Source of the DNA: Ectobius pallidus | Taxonomy: Eukaryota; Arthropoda; Insecta; Blattodea; Ectobiidae | Direction of reading: 5' to 3' | Assembly (NCBI GenBank): GCA_964059195.1 | Contig: CAXKWD010000004.1 | Coordinates: 120,314,043 to 120,378,042 of the forward strand | Length of the DNA: 64,000 nt | In this document: positions 55,296 to 64,000 of the stretch, in pieces | Layout: each line of letters opens with the position of its first letter | How positions within the stretch are numbered: the stretch's first letter is position 1 | The notes under the pieces: generated by a model | Databases searched by the model: none | The model's input: the letters and a program-made list of their open reading frames with translations, nothing else | What the model was told of the DNA's origin: nothing | Translations under genes and position numbers: made by a program

Positions 55296-58200
55296 TCCTC
55301 GAGCTCTCGGGGCAAAAAAAAAAATTTTCTGAAGGAAAATTTTTTTTTCCAAACAGATAATTACTTGTTTAGATATTTGTTCTTATTTACATATTTGTTC
55401 TGTAAGAAGGGGAATGAAAATGTGTGTGTGTCTGCACAAATGAGCAAAAACATGTCTGTTATACAACTAGCAAAATAGGTCCACCATGTTGAGTACTGAA
55501 TCACTGAATGAAGGAGTCCAATTCCTTAGAAGCATCTTCAACACCAGAGTCTCAAGATAACTGTCTCTAGTTAAATAGCACACCATAGTAGCAAGGTGAA
55601 CAGAACAGGAAGTATTGTAAAATTAAACTGTAGATTTCGGTGAGTAGATAACAGCATGGTAGTTGACATAGTAGTTGCTGTTGTAGATAGTAGTCTGGTG
55701 AGAAAGCTAGTTGACAAGTAGAGCTGGACTGCTACCAGAAGCCAGGCCGGACCAGTATTGTTTTACAGGTCAAAACAAATCGCAAGCGTCCTTGCGTACC
55801 AGACCAAAGAGCAGCAGCAGAAGCAGGAGGTGGCCATAATATAGGAGTAACACAGCTCCGCAAGACACAACACACAGGCAAAAGAAAGGAGAGAGCCCAG
55901 GATGGCACAACATCGACATCAAACACTATCTGAAAAAACAGAACTATATGAGTAATAGGTACGTACACGTCATCCTCAGAATATCACAATAGTAGCAACC
56001 CAAAAACTTATTTAAATTTAATTATATTTATTTAAATTTAATTAAATTATATTGTTTAAATTTAATTTTATATTTATGAAACAGTTGTCCAGACAGAAAA
56101 ATTGCTTTGTATTTCTACTTTGATTTTAATTTTATACGACAAATTCCACAATAGAGTGAGTATTTAAAATTAACAAGATCATTATAATTTGAACATAAAT
56201 TAATTTCACATTAATAATATGATTATAAGTTAAGCATAAGTTATTAAGCACAACGTAAACATTTAAAGATTCACAAAGTTCTATACATGAGTATAAAACT
56301 ACATATTAAATGAAATAGCAATTCTCTAAAATGTGAATTTGAAAACTCCTACTTATAGTAATGGTGAAAGTCCAAATTTAACCTCTTTTTTTTTTTTTTT
56401 TTTTGCTAATTACAGACTAAAACCACAATGGGCCTATTATAAAAGGAACCCATAAATTTAAGAATTTAACACCAAAATTGTGAATAGGCCTACATGATTG
56501 TGTACAAATATATTTTACATTTCATTATAAGACGCAACAATGCCATACTTTTTATATATTACAATTTGAAAAGGTATTTAGAGTTAAGTTAAAAAACTTG
56601 TTTTAAGTTAATTAGCACAAAATATTGGAAAACTTTAAAATAAGAATTATATATATAAGAATATGAAATATGAAAAGTTATGAAAAGTTATGAAAAGAGG
56701 AAAGATAGGAAGAAAGGAAATGAGAAACCGGAGCTCCGACAAAGATATAGGAAAGAAGAAATGACAAGGTGTTTTCAGAACAATGAAAGACGAATAGGTT
56801 GATAAAGGAGAATTCGTCCTGGAAAATCTTCTTAATCGTACAGTACTTATCCACAACATTTAGACGTTGCGCCAGGTAGATACAACTATACATCTGTAGA
56901 ACGTCGATCTCCTTCCAAGAAAACTTCACATATTGGTCTGAAAGCATAAACAAACAAAACCTCCCCACAAAGGACGAAAGCGAAAACAATGTTTATGCCC
57001 CGTAACTACAATACACAAAAACTGAGTAATCGATGACGTAAATAAATATAGAAAGCTTCTATAAAATTCCTTGATTGATTTCAACATCAATAGCCTTTCT
57101 ATAGCTCCTTTTTCTTTATAAATATAATAATGCCTGTTTTTTCTCTTTTTTTTTATAAATATAATAATTATCTTTTTTATCTAATCAAACACCACAGCAC
57201 TGTAATCAAATACAGGCCCAAAATTATCAAAGAAAATTACTGAAGTATATATATTACAACTAACACTCTGATGAGGCATAAACATTCCCCTTTTTCCCTT
57301 TATAGAGGTTTTGAAACACAAAGATTAATATGTGAGGAATAAAAATCATGTTAACATATGGTAAAAGTATGTTAAATTTATTAAAATTACTGAGAGCAAA
57401 AATTGATTTTTTTTTCTGATCGCTGCCAAAAGACATTTAGAATATTACAATAGAACGCCCAAGATAATTTCAAAATAGACAGAAAAAAAAACCAGAGTGG
57501 CATAACCATTTTATTTTATTTAGGATAGAGAAATTTAGCTGAACTGATAATTGTTATATGATTTTCAGAAAAAAAAGAAGACCACAGAAGACCAGGAAAG
57601 ACCGACAGTGAAAAGCGAAACAAACCCGGAGAAACACTGCAAGAACTAAGAAAGAAAAATACAGAAATGGGAATAGTAACTGTAAAAGATTGATGTGAAT
57701 AAATAGAGCATGACTATAATGAAAGTATACAAACTGCTTTAGAAAAAAAGGAATCCCAAGAAAAGTCCGAAAAAAATTTAACTTTGGAAAAGTATAGATA
57801 TGATGTTAGGCCTAGAAATACTGAACGGCAAACAGATCTAGAAAGATAAACTCACGGAAAATTTAGATTAAAAATAAAAATACATTGGGTCTAAGAAAAC
57901 TTTACCAAATGCCCACGATGACAGGTTAGCTTAGAAAAGAAGGCCTATAGGAAAGGAACCCGGGAAATTCATTAACCTATCAGCCTACTAACCAAACTCA
58001 GAAAATAAGACGGTGGATGATGGTGCTTATGGCAAAATACTAGAAAAAATTTCGAAAAAAAAACAGCTAAACGGGCTAGACAAAATAATCCCTAAAGTTA
58101 ACAGGCAGCAAAACAATGAAAAGTGATGAAAAACAGCGAGCACACATCACGAACCACCCTCGGAAAATGGCCTCGAAAAGACGGTCAAAAAACACCAGGC

Positions 58201-58559
58201 TTCGCTGATGCAACCAATCTTACGGGCACAAAACATAACGACAGGCGACACGGAAACGTCTCAAAACTTTCTACACTGCCTCAAACCCACTAATCCTGAC
58301 AGCGAAACTCACGGAGGCTTACTCTGGAGACTGCCAGGACAGAAAGCCATAACGATCTGAGAAAATATATCTAGAGCGCAGAGAACAACAATAGAAGAAA
58401 AACATATATATGAATAATGAAAACTAACCTGACAGGGAAACAAATTCAGATGACTAACCTAACCCGAAAACTGAATTATAGAAAAAATTGAAAAATAGAC
58501 AATTTTGAAAAAGCTTACAATAAAACGTCCAAAATAACTGAAAATCAGAGATCGACGAG
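55296..58559. other. Non-coding interior of the LTR element
   Basis: About 3.3 kb, A-rich on the plus strand. Minus-strand frames of 78 (55732-55968) and 103 codons (56678-56989) show no Gag, protease or RT motif. Nothing indicates decayed pol, so the interior looks like foreign or long-diverged filler rather than a fresh deletion of a coding element. Confidence 0.65.
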
Positions 58560-58570
58560 CTCTGCTACCA
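58560..58570 (-). promoter_or_regulatory. Primer-binding site, initiator tRNA-Met type
   Basis: Minus strand TGGTAGCAGAG, three bases from the 5' LTR. Animal initiator tRNA-Met ends in CTCTGCTA plus CCA, giving 11 complementary bases; matching stops after that. Confidence 0.75.
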
Positions 58571-58573
58571 CTT

Positions 58574-59435
58574 TGTAACGTGGCTGGCTGGGCTAGGCCT
58601 AGATGACTAAATGTAGAAAACCCAGAGTCCATATTCGTAATAAGAAACAGTATTTCTAAAAACAGCAACATCAAATTTTATTTATGGAATGACAAAATAC
58701 AAAAGCAAAATTTGGGGCCATTGTATAACCACAGAGATGCAAATACAAGCAAATTCAAGAATCAATAAATCCCGCCGTGCTCGGGTACAAAGCTGAATAC
58801 AAATCTGCGTAAGCACGGAGAATAACTGGATAGTGTGTTTTACAAGACAGGGCTGAAGGCCCTGTACCAATGAGTAGACTGGCTAATGGCAGCGATCTTT
58901 TCGTACGTAATTTCAGATTAGAAGAGCGATCAATGAAATCATTATATATAATAAAATGAATCGAAACATAACCACAGAAAAGAAAATTGGTGGGCCGAAG
59001 AAAAACCGAACACAAAATAGAATATATTAAATTTAAACTAAGCAAAACGGCCCACCAGAAACTCATGATCAAACATTAAAACATACCTGATGTCTAAATA
59101 AAATCGCCCTCCGATTACATCTGTAGGACCGGTAACTCCAGTAGATGTTGATTCCTCACGATCCGGACCAAGACTCTTAACACGCAAAAACGCGAGGCAA
59201 AACCCCGGCCGCCCAGCAGATGGCGCAGCGACCGAAACTTAATTCACAAAACAAACCGGAAAACACAGAGGGCGACAAACGGTAGATAATCGTATAACCA
59301 GAAAGAACAATAAGAAAAACAAAAGAGACTAAAATGAATCCACGGAGCTTACGAAAAGATCGCTAAACATGGGAGACGCGTAAGTACACCACAAAAAATA
59401 GAAAAATAAATAGTGCCGAAAATAACCACGGCACA
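58574..59435 (-). repeat. 5' LTR of the coding-free element
   Basis: 862 bp, same sequence as the left LTR bar one base, followed by the ATAC duplication and then the rest of the Helitron. Confidence 0.9.
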
Positions 59436-60060
59436 ATACTTAATCCATTTTTACATAGAATTATCAATTCCAAATCACAGAATATATTGTTGTCAAATGG
59501 TATAAGGATGGGCTTGGAAAAAACAATTGAAATGCACTTTTGACAAATAAGAGAAGTTATCAAAATAATTCATGTTATAAATAAATATTACAGAATGAAA
59601 TCCACTAAAATAATGGAATCACATAACTTTCTCTACCCTGGACATAGAGAAAACAAAACGAGGTATGGTAATGTGTATATTATTATATTATATCGCAGGT
59701 TTTTGGAGAGAAAAGTATGAAAGTGATAATGCTTTATGGTAACATAAGAGTGGGAAATTTCCCGCCTCGATATTACAATTTTATGTTACAGGAATTTCTG
59801 TTTCTTCTTATTTAAACCTCTACCAGGCTTGCTGTGCACTGTACAAGCGATGGGATGCAACATTCTAGATCCTCTATGAGCCATAAAAAACTATATCAAG
59901 CGTTTTCTGAGGGAATAGTTTGAGTGTAATAAGTCGTTCTTCCTATTTCAAATTATAAATGCCTATATAAGGACCTAGAATTTAAAATTGAAAATCCTTC
60001 ATAAGCTAATTTCCAATTACAAAATACAAAACCCGGGCGACGCCGGGTCTTTTAAGCTAG

Positions 60061-61412
60061 TACCGTATAACATCGTAGCACTCGTTGTGATAGTAGTAAT
60101 TAAGAATTTCCGGAGATGCTGCTTCCGAGAACTAATGTGGAAACATCAGTAGGTTAGTCGTTTTCATTGTGTAACTGTACATTCCCCTCTCGGTACTTAG
60201 CTTTGACGACGATGATACGTATTGTTAACAAAACAGTGAAGCCCTCCTCTAAGTTCACTCATATCGTGGCCGGCTAGTACAACTCAAAAACTGAATATGA
60301 AAATTATGATATTTGGTTTAATAAATGACATTAAATTACATTTTATAAACTTCATTAAAATCGATAACAATCTTATTAATAACGCAAGTTAGTTCTAATA
60401 CACTTAAGCATGCACCGACATGTCAGAGTGACGTTGTATACTGCAAACGAATTTGCGAATTTCGGTTGTGTTGTTACTATCCCTGCAACTGGCAGTTGTA
60501 GAGTAAACTACTCCAGTGATAGAGAAGTAATCGTGAAAGACGATGAATATAGAGATGTGCGGTGAGGCGGTATTGATAATGCTGTGTCAAAGATATGTGC
60601 CGGCGTGGAAACTACGATGAGATGAGAATTGTGTGAAGCACGAAGTTAGATAACATGGTATTGAGGAATGTAGAAATCGAAAGAGAAGAAGATCGCATTT
60701 CATCGTTCGTTAATTCTAAGCAAATCTAGAGATGTGATGTAGTCAAATTTGCAGGTATTGCATATAGAGTCCACTAGTTTGTATCTCCACGTCGGTGATA
60801 AAAAAACTTTATTTCTTACTATTGCGAAATTTAACTAATTGTTTTCATTCATGAAAATAGACCGGGAATTATAAATTTTTGCTTCTTTTCTGATTCAACT
60901 TTTACCAACATCTGAATAACTTAGATCAGATTTTTTATTATTACATATTTTTTATTATTAGCCTACATAATTAGTACATACGTTGGTTCTGAAATCTCGA
61001 AAGAACAGGAGCTTGGGGACGGTTTCAGTGTTACATTTACACAGGTCTATTTTTATAATTGAAATGTAATATTTGTTAACTTATCTTAAAACTAAGAAGT
61101 AGACAAAATAGCATGAAAACTTTATTGGGGAGTAAGGAAAAAGCTGAGAGTAATGGTAATATTAATTATAATAATGAAAAATAAGTCATAATTATTATGA
61201 TAATAGTAGGCCACATACCAGAAGACAAGTGACAAAAAAAGTAATTTAAAACGGATGGCAATTAATAGTTTATATTATTTTTTTAAAATTCTACATTTAA
61301 AGACTCCTCAACTACATTTGGCTAAACCTGGATGCAAGTTAATTTGATTTTAGAATTATGCAGACGAAAACCGAAACTTGAACTATGTGACAGACTGGCA
61401 GAACAGCAGAAG
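60061..61412. other. Intergenic stretch, nothing recognised
   Basis: AT-rich sequence right of the Helitron. No frame, RNA gene or repeat end that I can support. Confidence 0.5.
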
Positions 61413-61425
61413 TAAGGTATAAGGT

Positions 61426-61722
61426 AAAGCGATCCCTATACAGGCCACGGAGGCCCAGAGGGTTCCAGGAGGTTGAGGCTCCCAGATTTTGGACATTCGG
61501 CACATGAAGGTGGTAAGGTTGTCAGCCTTACGCACCGCCGCCTTTACCCCCAGGATTGCTCCTGGTACTCATTTCTGTTAGAGGCTGAGTCGACCCCAGG
61601 GCCATAGTGCCACCAGAGGGATTAGGCCAATTGAAAAATCTCAACGACCTCATCGGGAATCGAACCCGCGACCTTCCGGTTTGCAGCGCAGCGCCTCAAC
61701 CACTACGCTACGGCGTACCCCC
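61426..61722 (-). mobile_element. SINE family B, complete copy
   Basis: Minus strand, 297 bp, flanked by a perfect 13-bp duplication GAACAGCAGAAGT (61413-61425, 61723-61735). Box A region (CGTAGTGGTTGAGGCGCTG-like) and box B GGTTCGATTCC, then the family body. Very close to the 27.9-kb copy. Confidence 0.93.
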
Positions 61723-61959
61723 GAACAGCAGAAGTGAACATTTTGATTCTACTAAAGTAATATTATGTATATTATTATAATAAAAAAAATAATTATTATT
61801 ATTACATATGTTATCATAAAACTAATTGTGTGACCTGTAAATTTTCAATATCACTTATTATTTCAGACTTAAACGTAAATCTGTCACAGAAACTTCAGTG
61901 ACTTCACAATACTTTGTGAGGTGTTTGCAATGTTTGTCGATATGATCATATAATATCGT

Positions 61960-62300
61960 CCTCTCTTGAGTTCTTATCATTTCTCTTCCCGAAAGCTAAA
62001 AGCTACCTTCTCTTTCAATACTCTGTACTCTACTTCGCACAAAACCCCCTTCCTACTTGGCCTACCGTTTTCGCTACAATCGGAATATCACGACCTTGGA
62101 ACAAGTTCCTATCGCAATATTCTCTTTTATCTATTCCCCGTCACAATATTAGATTTTAATCTTCATTCTTAACTAACGGGATACCTCGTCTGTGGAATTC
62201 CTTACCTGAGGATATAAAAATCTGTCGAATACTCAGAACGTCGAAGATTAAGTTGGTTGACCATTTTACCTACAGCCATTAAAATCCATGTCATACGCCA
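61960..62300 (+). pseudogene. LINE C-terminal remnant
   Basis: In shifting frames the plus strand reads NGIPRLWNSLPEDIK-like followed by RTSKIKLVDHF-like. This is the usual extreme C-terminus of CR1/Jockey-like LINE proteins (LWNSLP ... LRTFK ... L). The preceding SRPWNKFLSQYS-like segment suggests an older duplication of the motif. There are internal stops, and only about 100 codons of similarity. Confidence 0.55.
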
Positions 62301-63225
62301 TTTGCATTGAAAACATATTTTTTAATTTTTTCAACTTACCACTGTTAATCATCGTATCAGTATTGAATTTTATTATGATAGTTTAATGTAGTTTTAGTTA
62401 TCTCTAATACTTAATTAACTGTGAACTATTTGTAATTATAAGTAATGTTTCACTTATCTATTCGTAAATTAGATTATTGGTCAAGTTTGTGTGTATCAAT
62501 TTGTGGTTAGTGGAAGAGAATGTCTCTAGGGCATAACTACAAAAGATGGAAGTACTTAAATAAATAAACAAATTAAAAATTATTGTTATTATTATTATTA
62601 TTACAGCTATTCTCGTATTGTTATAATTATAATAATAATAATAATTATTATTATTATTATTATCATTAACGACGGGCATTGTACTATAAAATAAAGTACC
62701 TTAAGTTCGTACCCCTCTCCTAAAGCAAAATTCTTGTTTTGATATACAGATATTGCGTCGTGAAATCTGAACCACTATAACCTGATTTTAATGTTATAAT
62801 AAATGTAATTATTGTCACAACAAACTATTCGGACACATAGCTAATAAAAGACATCGGCCCTTAAAACGCCCAATAATTCTATTCCTGATGTACCGGTATT
62901 GAATTAATTGGTTGAAAATATGAAGTTTATCTTAAATAATCCAGATCGAAAATATTGGGGAAAACTTGTTAAGACGGCCAAAACTATCAAAATGACGGCA
63001 ACTTCTTAAAAAAAAAAGAACAAAAACAACCAGAACAAAAAGTAAAAGAAACAACAAAAACAAGAAGGAATAATATTTATCGTATTGCTACTATAGGTCT
63101 ACAACCTAGAAAAGAAAATTGTAGTTTTTGTAGTTTTCAATACGCACATAACTGTAGTGGGAGAGACAGGCAAAACCAGGCAGACATTCGCTAGGCCGGG
63201 TTACACTATAGTCCATCCATTTTAA
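62301..63225. other. Intergenic stretch with TAA/TTA microsatellite
   Basis: LINE-like 3' AT-rich tail, then interrupted ATT/TAA repeats at about 62578-62662, and a purine-rich AAAAACAAAA stretch near 63007-63070. No gene. Confidence 0.5.
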
Positions 63226-63234
63226 GAACCAACC

Positions 63235-63340
63235 CTAAAGTAAACAATAATCAATAAGCCTATCTCACTCTTAGGTAATACACGTAATGTGCTAGAGTGA
63301 GACAGACTTTCTGATTTTTGTTTACTTTAAATTTGGTTTT
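63235..63340. mobile_element. Palindromic MITE, copy 3 (TA target)
   Basis: 106 bp flanked by TA (63233-63234, 63341-63342). Ends AGAACCAACC and GGTTTTT are imperfectly inverted (the arms also contain AAAGTAAACAA and TTGTTTACTTT). The core CTCACTCTTAGGTAATACAC and TGCTAGAGTGAGACAGA matches copies 1 and 2. Confidence 0.75.
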
Positions 63341-63589
63341 TAGAGGGGACAGACTAACACAGCTCGGTTCCGCACATGTTCTTTCCTAGCTTATGGACCT
63401 AGGCCAGTATCTACAATAGTACAGTGTGTTTCACGTACGAGTTGGCCAATCATGCGGGTTTCTGCGTCGGGGCGGTCACAACTCTAACTCCCGACCGATC
63501 AAGTGAAATATCTACGCAAATAAAGCCGCTCACAATAACTCAAAGGTTCTCACAAAAGCAGTTAAAATTACAGTAAAAATAACCACGTA

Positions 63590-64000
63590 CCTCATCACAA
63601 GAGGAGTTGGAATTGTCCTCCTCTTGTATCCACACAACACTGGCACGTTTTTAGGAAATTTTCTTTCACTCACATAAGTCCAGCTTCCGAATTAGTGTAA
63701 ATTTCTCTTGTGTTATTGTCTTTAAGTTCTTCTAATTAATGAGCGTTTGACCTCTACACTTTATTTTTCAAGTTCCCCCATAAATATTAGTCACATAGGC
63801 CTACTGTTAGAACCGGGGACCGTGCGGCCTATAAACTCCTACTAATTACTTGTTCTTCAAAAATTTCTTGAATGAACTTCAATGACTCAGTATGCGCAGT
63901 GGCAAAGTCTTCCTGGAAATACGCACTGCGACATTCAATATCGGTCGGTTCTTCAAAGAATGGTTTAAGTTTGTTATTCCTATAACATTCTGCAAAAATA
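63590..64000 (-). pseudogene. 3' part of a mariner/Tc-like DDE transposase gene (runs off the window)
   Basis: From the right edge the minus strand reads a coding-like frame with KFIQEIFEEQVISRSL, then a stop, an AARSP- or RPHGPR-like segment (the usual place of PARSPDL), a YLWG-like segment, HLLEELKD/REIYT-like pieces and a NFLKRA end, in shifting frames. This block order is the C-terminal part of mariner-related transposases with the DDE_3-type fold. Stops and frame shifts make it non-functional. Its N-terminal half lies beyond position 64000. Confidence 0.55.

Larger units (their letters stand above)
54434..59435 (-). mobile_element. LTR retrotransposon without coding capacity (LARD-like)
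   Basis: 5,002 bp inside the Helitron. Two 862-bp TG...CA LTRs (54434-55295, 58574-59435) are identical as read except one base (T at about 54622, C at about 58763). A 4-bp duplication ATAC flanks it (54430-54433, 59436-59439). Next to the right LTR the minus strand reads TGGTAGCAGAG (58560-58570), complementary to the 3' end of animal initiator tRNA-Met, fixing the orientation as minus. The 3.28-kb interior has no gag or pol remnant; its longest frames are about 100 codons. It is recent but must use proteins from another element. Confidence 0.88.
54221..60060 (+). mobile_element. Non-autonomous Helitron, split by an LTR element
   Basis: The 5' end TCTCTACATATATAAAAGG (54221) matches the canonical Helitron start TC. 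It is followed by (GACT)n-like repeats and an ATCAACGTACAGCC block common in animal Helitrons. The 3' end has a GC hairpin ACCCGG-GCGACG-CCGGGT (60031-60048), 8 nt, then CTAG (60057-60060). It lies between A (54220) and T (60061), the expected AT target with no duplication. Removing the nested LTR element leaves about 0.83 kb without Rep/helicase sequence, so it depends on an autonomous partner. Confidence 0.88.

Overview
The window looks like gene-poor, AT-rich nuclear DNA of an arthropod, most likely an insect. That reading rests on long (TAA)n-type microsatellites, four tRNA-like SINE families, a Helitron, an R2-group LINE and many short inverted-repeat elements. The species is inference; a cockroach-like or other large-genome insect would fit. 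I found no convincing host protein-coding gene, rRNA or true tRNA gene. Almost everything I can explain is transposable-element or satellite DNA. LAYOUT: 0.86-4.9 kb is a decayed LINE with reverse transcriptase, CCHC finger and a restriction-like endonuclease. 4.9-7.1 kb is bracketed by a perfect 30-bp inverted repeat. 8.6-16.9 kb is a nearly intact, very young Ty3/Gypsy-type LTR retrotransposon on the minus strand. It has 820-bp LTRs that differ at one base as read, a 4-bp target duplication, and gag and pol joined by a textbook -1 frameshift signal. 17-29 kb holds LINE debris, SINEs, MITEs, a decayed hAT-like element and a long hairpin. 29.7-33.4 kb is a TIR element carrying a broken minus-strand gene of a poorly characterised transposon protein family. 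35.4-37.1 kb and 50.0-50.6 kb hold copies of one TIR family that differ in internal tandem-unit number and in the presence of a SINE. 38.1-40.6 kb is another TIR element rich in short palindromic subterminal motifs. 42.6-48.96 kb is a 6.4-kb tandem array of a 30-bp unit. 54.2-60.1 kb is a non-autonomous Helitron split by a 5-kb LTR element without coding capacity. The right edge carries the end of a decayed mariner-like transposase gene. HOW THE PARTS WORK TOGETHER: these are independent selfish elements, some nested. In the Ty3 element, gag makes the particle and the frameshift yields a smaller amount of Gag-Pol, which supplies protease, reverse transcriptase, RNase H and integrase. The coding-free LTR element and the SINEs/MITEs must borrow enzymes from autonomous relatives. 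The most noteworthy items are the frameshift module, the 30-bp array, the Helitron/LTR nest, the uncharacterised transposon gene and the occupied/empty SINE site pair. Family names come from motif recognition only, since no searches were run.
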